Assembly (NCBI RefSeq): GCF_009733815.1
Contig: NZ_WNXY01000001.1
Location: 666,623-730,622, forward strand
Length of the DNA: 64,000 nucleotides
Source: Pseudactinotalea suaedae
Lineage (GTDB): Bacteria > Actinomycetota > Actinomycetes > Actinomycetales > Beutenbergiaceae
Reading direction: 5' to 3'
The notes beneath the pieces are model-generated. The model was not told the origin of the DNA. It searched no databases and worked only from the letters and a program-made list of their open reading frames with translations. Both the position numbers and the translations under genes were made by a program. This document shows positions 44,809-53,546 of the stretch, one piece after another (positions within the stretch are counted from its first letter, which is position 1; every line of letters begins with the position of its first letter).

Positions 44809-45242
44809 CGAAGGGCTCCATCCTGCTCGGAGGTGAGGACCGCACGCGCCGCCTTTGGGGTCGGTGCGCCGGTGAGGCGACCCTGGAGAGCGCCGTCGCG
44901 GTCGTACACCAGCGTCGTCGGCGTGGTCATGATGCCGTGCTCGCGCACCAGGTCCATGTGGTCGTCGGCGTCGATCTCGACGAACGCGACGCCGCTCTGG
45001 TCGGCGATCGCCTCGTGCCAGATCCGGGCGCCGCGCACGCAGGAGGTGCAGTGCCGGCCGGAGACCTGCACCAGCGTCAGGCGCTCCCCCGCCAGCAGGG
45101 CAACCGCCTCCGGCAGCGCGGATCCGGCTGCGGCGGGCGTGGCGGGCGTGAGGGATCCGCGACCGCGTTGCAGCACCAGCCAACCGATCAGCGCCACGGC
45201 CAGGGCGACCACCATCACCGCGATCCGCCACTCCAGGTCCAC
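44805..45242 (-). CDS. Membrane-anchored thioredoxin-family protein
   Basis: A 145-aa protein: one N-terminal helix (IAVMVVALAVALIGWLVL), a short linker, then a thioredoxin fold whose active site is HCTSCVRG (CxxC) and whose cis-Pro is in MTTPTTLVYD. It should act outside the membrane on disulfides. The GTG at 45242 is preceded by minus-strand TAGCCT at seven bases. It is coupled to the DUF4395 gene and divergent from the MFS gene. Confidence 0.85.
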   Translation of the reverse strand: MDLEWRIAVMVVALAVALIGWLVLQRGRGSLTPATPAAAGSALPEAVALLAGERLTLVQVSGRHCTSCVRGARIWHEAIADQSGVAFVEIDADDHMDLVREHGIMTTPTTLVYDRDGALQGRLTGAPTPKAARAVLTSEQDGALR

Positions 45243-45249
45243 GTCGGCG

Positions 45250-45255
45250 AGGCTA
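45250..45255 (-). promoter_or_regulatory. -10 element of a leaderless promoter (thioredoxin-like gene)
   Basis: On the minus strand TAGCCT ends seven bases before GTG 45242. Confidence 0.45.
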
Positions 45256-45325
45256 GCCCGCGACGAGATCGCTCCAGCGTTCTGCCCTTGGCGTATTGCA
45301 TGGTGGACCACCGGGCACCCGAGCG

Positions 45326-45331
45326 TAGGGT
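45326..45331 (+). promoter_or_regulatory. -10 element (MFS gene)
   Basis: TAGGGT lies eight bases before GTG 45340. A perfect 11-base palindrome, GGTGGACCACC (45302-45312), sits just upstream where an operator would overlap the promoter. Confidence 0.4.
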
Positions 45332-45339
45332 TCTCGACC

Positions 45340-46803
45340 GTGACTTCGCTCCCGCAGGCGCAGGCTCCTGCGCGCCTGGAATCCCGCACCCGGCTCGTGA
45401 TCGCTTTGCTGCTCGCCAGCGCGTTCGTGCTGATCCTCAACGAGACGATCATGGGTGTCGCGCTCTCGCACATCATGACCGGCCTGAGCATCGAGGCGGC
45501 CACCGCGCAGTGGGTGACCACGGCGTTCATGCTCACGATGGCCGTCGTCATCCCGATCACCGGGTTCCTGCTGCAGCGGCTGTCGACCAGGACCATCTAC
45601 TGCACGGCGATGATCTCGTTCTCGCTCGGCACGCTGATCTGCGCGATCTCCCCCACCTTCGCGATCCTGGTCTCCGGCCGGGTGGTGCAGGCGGTGGGCA
45701 CCGCCATGATGATGCCGCTGCTGATGACGACCGTGATGCAGCTGGTGCCGGCGCTGCGGCGTGGCCGGGTGATGGGCAACATCTCGATCGTGATGTCGGT
45801 GGCTCCGGCCATCGGGCCCGCGGTGTCCGGCCTGATCCTGTCCCGCCTGGACTGGCGCGGCATCTTCTGGGTGGTGCTGCCGCTGGTGCTCGTGATGCTG
45901 GTCGTCGGGATCATGCGCGTCCCCAACGTCTCGGAGCCGCGTCGGCTGCGGCTGGACGTCGGATCGGTGATCCTGTCGGCGCTCGGCTTCGGTGGGCTGA
46001 TCTTCGGGCTCTCCTCGATCGGTGAGTCGGTCTACCACCCGCCGGCGGTCTCGCCGGCGGTACCGATCGGCGTCGGTCTCCTCTCGCTGGTCCTGTTCGC
46101 GTTCCGGCAGCGCACCCTGCAGCGCACCGACGACGCGCTGCTCGACCTGCGCACGTTCTCCTCGCGCACCTTCACCTTCTCGATCCTGGTGATGCTGGTC
46201 CTCATGGGTGCCCTGTTCGGGACGATCATCCTGCTCCCGCTGTACCTGCAGGACGCGCTGAACCTGGAGAGCCTGCAGACCGGGCTGCTGCTCGTGCCCG
46301 GTGGGCTCACCATGGGGCTGATGGGACCGCTGGTGGGCCGGCTGTTCGACCGCTGGGGCCCGCGACCGCTGGTGGTGCCGGGCACCACGCTGGTGGCGCT
46401 GGCGCTGGCGCTGATGACCCAGCTCGACGAGACCTCCGGCGGCGGCACCGTGCTGGCGCTGCACGTGCTGCTCTCGATCGGCCTGGCGCTGACGTTCACC
46501 CCGCTGTTCACCTCGGCGCTCGGTGCGCTGAAGCCGCACCTGTACTCGCACGGGTCGGCGACGATCGGCACCGTCCAACAGCTCGCCGGCGCCGCCGGGA
46601 CCGCTCTGTTCGTCGTGCTGATGGTCAGCCGTCAGGTCGCGCTGGAGAGCGCCGGTGTGCCCGAGCCGGCGGCGCTGGCCAGCGGGGTCGGCGTCGCCTT
46701 CGTCGCCGGGGCGGTGCTGGCTGCGCTCGCGATCCCGCTCGCGGCGATGATCCGCAAGCCCGTCGACGCCGTGGAGCCGGTCGACGCGCCCGTCGCGCAC
46801 TGA
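45340..46803 (+). CDS. MFS drug exporter, DHA2 (14-TM) type
   Basis: A 487-aa major-facilitator protein. The N-terminal helix has LNETIMGVALSHI, then AQWVTTAFMLTMAVVIPITGFL, and motif C-like GPAVSGLILSRLDWRGIFW, typical of proton-driven multidrug exporters with 14 helices. The drug is unknown. The GTG at 45340 follows a -10 box; the frame is open far upstream but that part is the antisense of the thioredoxin-like gene. Confidence 0.9.
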   Translation: MTSLPQAQAPARLESRTRLVIALLLASAFVLILNETIMGVALSHIMTGLSIEAATAQWVTTAFMLTMAVVIPITGFLLQRLSTRTIYCTAMISFSLGTLICAISPTFAILVSGRVVQAVGTAMMMPLLMTTVMQLVPALRRGRVMGNISIVMSVAPAIGPAVSGLILSRLDWRGIFWVVLPLVLVMLVVGIMRVPNVSEPRRLRLDVGSVILSALGFGGLIFGLSSIGESVYHPPAVSPAVPIGVGLLSLVLFAFRQRTLQRTDDALLDLRTFSSRTFTFSILVMLVLMGALFGTIILLPLYLQDALNLESLQTGLLLVPGGLTMGLMGPLVGRLFDRWGPRPLVVPGTTLVALALALMTQLDETSGGGTVLALHVLLSIGLALTFTPLFTSALGALKPHLYSHGSATIGTVQQLAGAAGTALFVVLMVSRQVALESAGVPEPAALASGVGVAFVAGAVLAALAIPLAAMIRKPVDAVEPVDAPVAH

Positions 46804-46806
46804 GGC

Positions 46807-47997
46807 TCAGAGCGGCGTGACCGTCACGCTGGCCTCGATCGCCTCGTCGGGGCTGCCCCACGAGGTCACCACGAAGACCACCCGACCGTCGGGCTGCTGG
46901 ATCTCCAGGTACGGGTCGTAGAGGCCGCCCGGCGGGTCGCCGACGTCGCGGTCGTCGTTCCAGTTGTCCTCGCCGTCGAACCAGGCGCTCAGCATGAGGT
47001 CGTCATCCGGGCCCGCCGCCTGCACGTCGATGGCGACCGACCCGGCGTCGGCCGCGGTGTAGCCGAACCACGGCTGGTCGCCCGATGTCGTGATCGAGAC
47101 CGGGTCGGCCTCGACCTCGACGGCGTCCCTCGCCGCGGTCACGGAGAGCTCGGCATCGGCTCGCTCGGAGTCGTAGGTCTCGACGGCGACCACGTACTCC
47201 CCCGGCTCCAGGTAGAGCGCGAGCACCGGGTCCAGCGAGCTGACGCCGGGGAACGGGCTGCCGCCGTCGTCGTTCTCCGCGACCGTGGCGCTGTCGTCGT
47301 AGAGCTCCAGCGTCAGGTCCTCGTCGGCCGTGGCGGTCAGCCAGTACACGCCGGCGTCGGCGATCGTCAGTGCGCTCGCCCACGCTCCGTTGCTCGGCAC
47401 GTCGCCCCGGAGCGGGACATCGACCTGCACCTCGCCGCTCGGTTCCGGAGGCCCGACCACGTCGCTGACGAAGGCCCACACCCCGCCGCCGATCGCCAGC
47501 AGCAGCACCGCCGCGACGACGACGCCAGCGAGCGCACCGGAACGCCGCGGCGGTGGCCGGTGCCCGGGCGCCGAGTAGGGGTTGCCTGACGCGTGCGACT
47601 GCACCGGTGCCCGTCCGTAGCCCGACGGCGGGGTCCCGTAGCTGGGCGGCGGCGTCCCGTAGCCGGACGGCGGGGTCCCGTAGCTGGGCGGCGGCGTCCC
47701 GTAGCCGGGGGGCGGGGTTCCGTAGCCGGCTGCCGGGGCGCCGTAGCCGGGACCCGGCCCGCTGGGGGCCGGCGGCGCTCCTCCGCTCCAGCCGGCAGCT
47801 CCGGCCGGTGACGTCCACTCGCCGTACGGGGCGGGCGCGGCGCCGTACGGCGTGGAGGCTGTGGGGGCGGACCCGGGCGCACCGTAGGTGGCGGACCGGT
47901 GCTGCTCGGCCCAGCCGGAGCCGTCCCAGTAACGGATCTGGTTGCTCGCCGCGGGGTCCGGGTAGTAACCAGGCGCCCTCCTGGTCGGATCACTCAC
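46807..47997 (-). CDS. DUF2510 membrane protein with Pro-rich repeats and a beta-rich exterior
   Basis: A 396-aa protein. Residues 9-35 are a DUF2510 module ([15 protein letters not shown]). Residues 40-150 are Pro/Gly/Tyr-rich, including five heptads of the YGTPPPS type (92-126). A transmembrane helix (155-177) follows. The exterior part (185-396) is acidic with two beta-sandwich-like repeats, resembling pre-peptidase C-terminal (PPC) domains ([20 protein letters not shown]). Function unknown; a cell-envelope role is likely. Start GTG 47997. Confidence 0.78.
   Translation of the reverse strand: MSDPTRRAPGYYPDPAASNQIRYWDGSGWAEQHRSATYGAPGSAPTASTPYGAAPAPYGEWTSPAGAAGWSGGAPPAPSGPGPGYGAPAAGYGTPPPGYGTPPPSYGTPPSGYGTPPPSYGTPPSGYGRAPVQSHASGNPYSAPGHRPPPRRSGALAGVVVAAVLLLAIGGGVWAFVSDVVGPPEPSGEVQVDVPLRGDVPSNGAWASALTIADAGVYWLTATADEDLTLELYDDSATVAENDDGGSPFPGVSSLDPVLALYLEPGEYVVAVETYDSERADAELSVTAARDAVEVEADPVSITTSGDQPWFGYTAADAGSVAIDVQAAGPDDDLMLSAWFDGEDNWNDDRDVGDPPGGLYDPYLEIQQPDGRVVFVVTSWGSPDEAIEASVTVTPL
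47620..47724 (-). repeat. 21-bp in-frame repeats in the DUF2510 gene
   Basis: Five 21-bp units encode [28 protein letters not shown] and YGTPPSG. The DNA copies are nearly identical, so copy number may vary between strains. Confidence 0.85.
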
Positions 47998-48003
47998 GGG
48001 GTC

Positions 48004-48009
48004 AGGCTA
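48004..48009 (-). promoter_or_regulatory. -10 element of a leaderless promoter (DUF2510 gene)
   Basis: On the minus strand TAGCCT ends six bases before GTG 47997. Confidence 0.45.
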
Positions 48010-48087
48010 CGACGCTCCCCCGTTCGCTGCCGGCACCGGCCCCGCGCGCCGGTTGCGGTGCGCGGCGGTGGAGCGAACACTGTGCTC

Positions 48088-49635
48088 ATGAGGAGCCCCC
48101 GCTGGACGGCTGCGCTCACCGGGGTCGCAGCGGGCGCCGTGATCGTCGCCGTGGCGACCGTCGTGGCAGCGCTGCTCGGGGTGTCGAACCTCGCGGGCGG
48201 GGTGCCCTCTCCGCTGCTGGCGGTCGGGGCGGCCTTCATCGACGCCACCCCTGCGTGGTTGAAGGACTGGGCGATCGCCACGTTCGGTGACCGTGACAAG
48301 CAGGTGCTGGTCGCAGGGATGCTCCTCGTGATCACGCTCGTCTGCGCGGGCATCGGGCTGCTGGGGTCACCGCGACGGCACGGCGGGCTCGGCCGGAGCC
48401 GCCTCGCGCTCACCGCGCTCGCGATCCTCGGGGCGGGGGTGCTGGTGGTGGTGCTGCTGCGCCCCGGAGCGGTTCCGCTGGACGTGCTGCCCACCGTGGT
48501 GGGCGTCGCTTCCGGCCTCGGCGCGCTGCACGTCCGCTGGCGCCGCGGCGCCGGCGCCGCAGGCCCTGACGCCGATCGCCGGCGCGTGCTGCGGTGGGCG
48601 GGTGCCACGACGGCGGTCGGCGTGCTGGTCGCCGTCCTCGGTCAGCTGGTCTCCGGCCGCGAGCGGGCCGAGTCCGGCCGTGAGGACGTCGTGCTGCCGC
48701 CGATCGACGACCCGGTCTCGGTGCCGGCGGCCGCCCAGGTTGACGTCGAGGGCATGACCCCCTTCCTCACGCCGAACGAGGAGTTCTACCGCATCGACAC
48801 CGCGATCGTGCCTCCCACGCTGGACGCACAGCGGTGGCGGCTGCGGGTCCACGGCATGGTGCGGCAGGAGGTCGAGATCGACTTCGCCGAGCTGCTGGAG
48901 CAGCCGATGATCGAGTCCTTGACCACGTTGGCGTGCGTGTCGAACACCGTGGGCGGCAACCTGGTGGGCAACGCCGTGTGGACCGGGTGGCCGATCCGCG
49001 AGCTGCTGGCGCGTGCCGGGCCTGAGCCGGGAGCCGACATGGTGCTCTCGACCAGCAGCGACGGCTTCACGGCGTCGACGCCGCTGAGCGCGCTGACCGA
49101 CGAACGGGCGGCGCTGCTGGCCATCGGCATGAACGGTGAACCGCTGCCCGTCGAGCACGGATACCCGGTGCGGATGGTGGTGCCCGGGCTGTACGGCTAC
49201 GTCTCGGCCACGAAGTGGGTCGTCGACCTCAAGGTCACCACCTTCGCCGACGACGTGGCGTACTGGACCCCGCGTGGCTGGTCGGAGCGCGGACCGATCA
49301 AGACGTCCTCGCGCATCGACGTCCCGGCGCCCTCGGCCGAGGTGCCCGCCGGCACGCTCGTGGTCGCTGGCGTGGCGTGGGCCCAGCAGCGTGGCATCGC
49401 GGCGGTCGAGATCCGCGTAAACAGCAAGGGGCCGTGGCACCCCGCCGAGCTCGCCGCCGAGCCGACGATCGACTCCTGGCGGCAGTGGGTCTGGCACTGG
49501 GACGCTCCGGTCGGCAAGCACACGCTGACCGTGCGGGCGATCGACGGCGACGGCGAGGTGCAGGTGGCCGCGCCCGCCTCCCCCGCGCCGGACGGAGCCA
49601 CCGGGCTGCACACGATCTACGTCTACGTCGAGTGA
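48088..49635 (+). CDS. Membrane-anchored molybdopterin oxidoreductase (sulfite oxidase family)
   Basis: A 515-aa protein. About four or five N-terminal helices (residues 8-205) anchor a sulfite-oxidase/YedY-type molybdenum domain. The metal-binding Cys is in TLACVSNTVGGNLVGNAVWTG, and MVVPGLYGYVSATKWV and the dimerisation domain follow. The external substrate could be sulfite, a sulfoxide or something else. AACACT six bases before ATG 48088 may be its -10. The end overlaps convergent lysE by 13 bp. Confidence 0.88.
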   Translation: MRSPRWTAALTGVAAGAVIVAVATVVAALLGVSNLAGGVPSPLLAVGAAFIDATPAWLKDWAIATFGDRDKQVLVAGMLLVITLVCAGIGLLGSPRRHGGLGRSRLALTALAILGAGVLVVVLLRPGAVPLDVLPTVVGVASGLGALHVRWRRGAGAAGPDADRRRVLRWAGATTAVGVLVAVLGQLVSGRERAESGREDVVLPPIDDPVSVPAAAQVDVEGMTPFLTPNEEFYRIDTAIVPPTLDAQRWRLRVHGMVRQEVEIDFAELLEQPMIESLTTLACVSNTVGGNLVGNAVWTGWPIRELLARAGPEPGADMVLSTSSDGFTASTPLSALTDERAALLAIGMNGEPLPVEHGYPVRMVVPGLYGYVSATKWVVDLKVTTFADDVAYWTPRGWSERGPIKTSSRIDVPAPSAEVPAGTLVVAGVAWAQQRGIAAVEIRVNSKGPWHPAELAAEPTIDSWRQWVWHWDAPVGKHTLTVRAIDGDGEVQVAAPASPAPDGATGLHTIYVYVE

Positions 49636-50231
49636 CGCAGCAGCAGCTGGGCGGCCAGCGCGAACATGACGAGCGCGATCCCGGCGTCGAGCACACGCCA
49701 GGAGCTCCGCCGTCGGAACAGCGGGACCAGCAGCCGAGCGCCGACGCCCAGGGCCGTGAACCACAGCACGGACCCGGCCATGGCCCCGAGGGCGAACCAC
49801 CACCGGTTCCCCCCCTGCGCCGCGGCCATCGAGCCCAGCAGGACCACCGTGTCGAGGTAGACGTGCGGGTTGAGCCAGGTGAGCGCGACGGTGGTCGCCA
49901 GCACCGCGCCCCAGCCGCGGTTGCCGCTCTCCCCCGGGTCGCGCATCGACTCGCCGCGCCAGGCACGGATCACCGCGCGGATGCCGTACCCGAGCAGGAA
50001 GGCCGCGCCACCCCATCGCACGATCTCGAGCACGACAGGCGCGTGCGTGACCAGCGCACCGAGGCCGGCGACGCCGGCAGCGATCAGCACCGCGTCCGAG
50101 ATCGCGCACACCGCCACGACCAGCGGCACGTGCCTGCGCGCCAGCCCCTGCCGGAGCACGAAGGCGTTCTGCGCGCCGATCGCGACGATCAGCGACAGAC
50201 CGGCGGCGAGACCGGAGACCATGGGAAGCAC
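49623..50231 (-). CDS. lysE: LysE/ArgO amino-acid exporter
   Basis: A 202-aa protein with six helices. The N-terminal GLSLIVAIGAQNAFVLRQGL and WLNPHVYLDTVVLLG are signatures of lysine/arginine exporters. The divergent gene is its LysG-type regulator, as in Corynebacterium. GTG 50231 is preferred to ATG 50222 because it matches family N-termini and follows TACGGT at six bases on the minus strand. Confidence 0.92.
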   Translation of the reverse strand: MLPMVSGLAAGLSLIVAIGAQNAFVLRQGLARRHVPLVVAVCAISDAVLIAAGVAGLGALVTHAPVVLEIVRWGGAAFLLGYGIRAVIRAWRGESMRDPGESGNRGWGAVLATTVALTWLNPHVYLDTVVLLGSMAAAQGGNRWWFALGAMAGSVLWFTALGVGARLLVPLFRRRSSWRVLDAGIALVMFALAAQLLLRHST

Positions 50232-50237
50232 GGGAGC

Positions 50238-50243
50238 ACCGTA
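50238..50243 (-). promoter_or_regulatory. -10 element of a leaderless promoter (lysE)
   Basis: On the minus strand TACGGT ends six bases before GTG 50231. The LysG operator should lie in 50244-50288, where CAGCT/AGCTC half-sites are visible (around 50264-50272). Confidence 0.45.
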
Positions 50244-50288
50244 GACCGCGCCAGCCGGTTCACTCCAGCTCAGCTTCCTACACCTACA

Positions 50289-50294
50289 TAAGAT
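50289..50294 (+). promoter_or_regulatory. -10 element of a leaderless promoter (lysG)
   Basis: TAAGAT lies seven bases before ATG 50302. With the lysE box this leaves only about 45 bases for a shared control region. Confidence 0.45.
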
Positions 50295-50301
50295 CAGCTT
50301 C

Positions 50302-51183
50302 ATGAGAGCGATCGACGGCGAGGCAGCCCGCACCATCGTCGCGATCGCCGAGGCGGGCACGCTCGAGGGTGCCGCCGTCGCGTTGCACGTCACGCCCTCG
50401 GCCGTGAGCCAGCGCGTGCGCGCGCTCGAGGCGGAGCTGGGACGTCCTGTCCTGCACCGGACCCGACCGCTTGAGCTCACCGACGCGGGTCTGGCGGTGC
50501 TGCGGTTCGCACGCCAGCTGGAGCAGCTGCGTGCGGACCTGCAGACCGAGCTGTCCCCGGGCGCGGCCGGGCCGGAGCCCGTGACGATCGTGGTGAACGC
50601 GGACTCGCTGCACACGTGGGCGCTGCGCCCGCTGGCGGCGCTCGTGGACCGTGTCCACCTGGAGGTGCTGCGCGAGGACGAGGAGCACTCGCTGACGCTG
50701 CTGCGGCGCGGGGCCGCGGTCGGAGCAGTCACCGCCGAGGCCGAACCGGTGCCGGGCTGCTCGGCGGAGCGGCTGGGCGTGATGCGCTACCTGGGGGTGT
50801 GCTCGCCCGAGCGCGCGAACCAGTGGTTCGGCTCCGGCGTCGACGCCGCCTCGCTGGCCACGGCCCCGACCGTCGGCTACGACCGCAAGGACAACCTGCA
50901 GCGTCGGTGCCTGGCGCGGCTGACGCGGGCCGAGCTCGACCCACCCACCCACTACGTACCGGCGTCGGCCGAGTTCGCCGAGGCGATCCGGCTCGGGATG
51001 GGCTGGGGCATGGTGCCCGAGATCGAGTGCCGCGAGGAGGTCCGGGTCGGCGAGCTGGTCCACCTGGGCGAGCGCGCCGTCGTCGACGTCCCGCTGTACT
51101 GGCAGCAGTGGCGGCGCTCGTCGGCGGTGCTGCGGGAGGTCGGCGACGCGCTGCGGGAAGCGGCGCGTCACCTGCTCCGGTAG
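50302..51183 (+). CDS. lysG: LysR-family regulator ArgP/LysG
   Basis: A 293-aa LysR-type activator. The winged HTH has GTLEGAAVALHVTPSAVSQRVRALEAELG; the effector domain is of the ArgP/LysG subgroup. In relatives, lysine, arginine or citrulline binding turns on lysE. The divergent layout with lysE, 70 bp apart, is the standard one. Confidence 0.9.
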   Translation: MRAIDGEAARTIVAIAEAGTLEGAAVALHVTPSAVSQRVRALEAELGRPVLHRTRPLELTDAGLAVLRFARQLEQLRADLQTELSPGAAGPEPVTIVVNADSLHTWALRPLAALVDRVHLEVLREDEEHSLTLLRRGAAVGAVTAEAEPVPGCSAERLGVMRYLGVCSPERANQWFGSGVDAASLATAPTVGYDRKDNLQRRCLARLTRAELDPPTHYVPASAEFAEAIRLGMGWGMVPEIECREEVRVGELVHLGERAVVDVPLYWQQWRRSSAVLREVGDALREAARHLLR

Positions 51184-51184
51184 G

Positions 51185-51970
51185 TCAGCGGAACTCCGGC
51201 GGCGGCACGCGGGTCAGCCAGGACAGCTCGTTCTCGCGCACGAACCGCGACAGCGTCTGCGCTCGCGTGATCGGCCAGTCGTGATGGTTCTCGACGAGCG
51301 CGAGCAAAGCCGCACCGCCCTCGGCGGTCGGCTCGCGCAGGAGCTGGTCGGCCAGCGCGAGGTAACCCTCGGGCAGGTCCGGCAGCCCCGCGAGGAGCCC
51401 CGTCAGGTACTTGTTGCCCCGGAACAGGACGTGCCCGCGGGCCAGCAACGCGCGCCCGGCCGAGCTCAGCGCGTGGATGGCCGCCCAACGCAGCAGGTAC
51501 TCATCGCCCAGCTGGTCGCCCTGCTTGAGGAAGTAGCCGCCGTACAGGCGCATCTGGGCGATGAAGGAGGCGGCACGGTCCTCCCAGGCGTCGTCGGGCA
51601 GCACGGGGATGGCGGCGACGAGATCGGCCACCTGCGGGTCCCTGGACCACGCGACCCGGGCGTCGAGGAACGAGGCACGCACCGGGTCGTCCCCCTCGAG
51701 GGCGGCGCCCCGCAGGTAGCCATGCGTGGCCACCTTGATGTCGACATAGCCGCCCTCGTAGGTGGCGACCTCGGTGTCGACGTAGCTGAGCTGCTCGCGC
51801 TGCTGCGCCCGGGCGAACGCCTCGTCGGTGACCACGAGGTAGACGTCGACGTCGGAGTCGGGCCGCTCGGTCCCGTGGGCGAGGGACCCGACCAGCACGA
51901 CGGCGATGTTCGCCTCGTCCGCCGCGACCTTGGTCACGTAGCGGGCGAGGGTCTGCTCCTGGTGATCCAC
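51185..51970 (-). CDS. Nucleotidyltransferase-domain protein
   Basis: A protein of about 261 aa with an N-terminal MNT-like nucleotidyltransferase fold: VLVGSLAHGTERPDSDVDVYLV holds the GSx-DxD metal motif, followed by a helical C-terminal half including GNKYLTGLLAGLPDLPEG. Such proteins may AMPylate partners or aminoglycosides; function here is unknown. GTG 51970 is preferred: the in-frame ATG at 51991 would overlap the start codon of divergent crcB, and CATGCT lies six bases before the GTG. Confidence 0.75.
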   Translation of the reverse strand: MDHQEQTLARYVTKVAADEANIAVVLVGSLAHGTERPDSDVDVYLVVTDEAFARAQQREQLSYVDTEVATYEGGYVDIKVATHGYLRGAALEGDDPVRASFLDARVAWSRDPQVADLVAAIPVLPDDAWEDRAASFIAQMRLYGGYFLKQGDQLGDEYLLRWAAIHALSSAGRALLARGHVLFRGNKYLTGLLAGLPDLPEGYLALADQLLREPTAEGGAALLALVENHHDWPITRAQTLSRFVRENELSWLTRVPPPEFR

Positions 51971-51975
51971 GGGCT

Positions 51976-51982
51976 TAGCATG
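51976..51982. promoter_or_regulatory. Overlapping divergent -10 elements (crcB and nucleotidyltransferase)
   Basis: TAGCAT (51976-51981, plus strand) lies eight bases before crcB ATG 51990, and CATGCT (51977-51982, minus strand) lies six bases before GTG 51970. The two boxes occupy the same bases, so RNA polymerase could use only one at a time. Confidence 0.35.
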
Positions 51983-51989
51983 GCGCACC

Positions 51990-52421
51990 ATGAGCCAGCC
52001 GGTGCCGATGTCGGTGCCCGCGTGGCTGCGCAGCGCCGGCCTGGTCGCGCTGGGAGGCGCTGTCGGGACAGGGGCGCGAGCCGTGCTCGAGGCCGCCGCG
52101 CCCGCCGCCCCCGGCGGTGTGCCGTGGACGACGTTCGGCATCAACCTGCTGGGCTCGTTCGTGCTGGGCGTGTTGCTGGAGTCGCTCGCCCGTCGCGGCA
52201 CCGACCAGGGTCGACGGCGGGTGGCCCGGCTCCTGTGCGGCTCCGGCCTGCTGGGTGGTTTCACCACCTACAGCGCGTTCGTCGCCGAGACCGAGCGGCT
52301 GCTGGCCGGCGGGGCCACGCTGACCGGCATGGGCTACGCGGTGGCGAGCGTCGTGATCGGGGTGGGCTCCGCCGTCCTCGGCATCGTCGTGGCGCGGCGC
52401 GCGCACGGGGGTGAACGGTGA
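51990..52421 (+). CDS. crcB: Fluoride channel subunit CrcB/Fluc (1)
   Basis: A 143-aa four-helix protein. The Fluc signatures NLLGSFVLGVLLE and GGFTTYSAFVAE, with the pore Asn and Phe residues, are clear. Two tandem genes usually encode the two halves of an antiparallel heterodimeric F- channel that protects against fluoride. Its stop overlaps the second gene start (GTGA). Confidence 0.93.
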   Translation: MSQPVPMSVPAWLRSAGLVALGGAVGTGARAVLEAAAPAAPGGVPWTTFGINLLGSFVLGVLLESLARRGTDQGRRRVARLLCGSGLLGGFTTYSAFVAETERLLAGGATLTGMGYAVASVVIGVGSAVLGIVVARRAHGGER

Positions 52422-52789
52422 TCATCCTGGTGGCGCTCGCGGGCGGTCTCGGTGCCGCCGCGCGGTTCCTGGTCGACGGCGCCGTGCAACGACGGCGGCG
52501 CGGCGGCACTCCCCTGGGCACGCTGGTCGTCAACACCACGGCGTGCCTGCTGATCGGGCTGCTGACCGGCTGGGCGAGCGGCCGGGTCGACAGCGCGCTG
52601 GTCACCGTGATCGGCGTGGGCCTGCTGGGCGGCTACTCGACCTTCAGCACGGCGAGCGTCGAGGCCGCCCGGCTGCTCCTGGGCGGACGCATCGGCGCGG
52701 CGCTGGCCCACGCCTTCGGGATGCTCGTCCTCGGTCTGGGTGCCGGGTGGGCCGGGATCGCCGTGGGGCACGCGCTCGCAGGTGCGTGA
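52418..52789 (+). CDS. crcB: Fluoride channel subunit CrcB/Fluc (2)
   Basis: A 123-aa four-helix protein with LGTLVVNTTACLLIGLLTG and LLGGYSTFSTASVEAARL, the second half of a Fluc pair. It is coupled to the first subunit. A fluoride riboswitch is expected upstream of such genes in many bacteria; none fits in the 20 bases before crcB 1 here. Confidence 0.92.
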   Translation: MIILVALAGGLGAAARFLVDGAVQRRRRGGTPLGTLVVNTTACLLIGLLTGWASGRVDSALVTVIGVGLLGGYSTFSTASVEAARLLLGGRIGAALAHAFGMLVLGLGAGWAGIAVGHALAGA

Positions 52790-52796
52790 GCGCGCG

Positions 52797-53546
52797 TCAG
52801 GCCAGCTCGCCCCGGACGATGCTGACACCGGAGTGGGCGGGGTCGCCGTCGACAGGCTCCTCGGAGATGTCCACGACGGCGAAGTCGGCGAGGTCCACGC
52901 CGGCGGGCAGGTCGAAGGTGCCGGTGTCGCTGGTGAGCACACCCACGCTGATCAGCCGCTCGAGATCGGTGGAGATCAGCCACACCTCGCGGTAGCCGTC
53001 CACCCCCGGGTCGTCCGGGACCTCGACCCGCAACCTCAGGCCCTGCGGACCCTCGTCGACGACCGCGGTACCGGCCACGTCCCAGCCCGGCAGCGGGTCG
53101 AGCACGGCCGAGGCGACCGGCGTGGTCTCCTCGCGGTCGGCCAGCAACGCCTGCAGGCCCACGGTGGCCACCGCACCGAAGGCGATCGAGGCGGCTGCCA
53201 CGAGCACGAGCCGGCGCGACCGCGGGCGCGGCGCCCGCAACGGGACCACGGTGGCGGCAGCGGGCTCAGCGGCGGGCTCGGGGGCGGGCGCCGTCGGGTC
53301 GGGGGTGGTCGGACCAGAGACGGGCGCAGCGGGGGTCTCGGACGCGATCTCGGCGGCGATGGCCTCCCAGACCCTGTCGTGGGGTCGCTCCAACGGGCCG
53401 CGGACGCGCCCGGCGTCGACGACGGCGCGCAGCGAGGCCACCTCGGCCGCGCAGGTCGCGCACGCGGCCAGATGGTCGGCGTCGGCGGCGGGCAGCTCTT
53501 CTCCCAGTGCTGCCAGGGCAAGCACGTCGGGGTCACAGTGCGACAT
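52797..53546 (-). CDS. Anti-sigma factor, RskA-like with zinc-finger N-terminus
   Basis: A 249-aa membrane anti-sigma factor. The N-terminal ZAS motif H25-x3-C29-x2-C32 lies within DADHLAACATC; a Pro/Ala-rich linker, a transmembrane helix (RLVLVAAASIAFGAVATVGL) and an extracellular RskA domain (DGYREVWLISTDL) follow. It would hold the ECF sigma factor at the membrane until released by signal proteolysis. ATG 53546 lies inside the sigma gene (14-bp overlap). It shares its operon with a sortase and a surface protein. Confidence 0.9.
   Translation of the reverse strand: MSHCDPDVLALAALGEELPAADADHLAACATCAAEVASLRAVVDAGRVRGPLERPHDRVWEAIAAEIASETPAAPVSGPTTPDPTAPAPEPAAEPAAATVVPLRAPRPRSRRLVLVAAASIAFGAVATVGLQALLADREETTPVASAVLDPLPGWDVAGTAVVDEGPQGLRLRVEVPDDPGVDGYREVWLISTDLERLISVGVLTSDTGTFDLPAGVDLADFAVVDISEEPVDGDPAHSGVSIVRGELA

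Noticed and set aside
45253..46800. 515-codon minus-strand frame opposite the MFS gene
   Set aside because: Composition is almost all Arg, Gln, His and Asp, typical of the antisense of a high-GC membrane protein gene.
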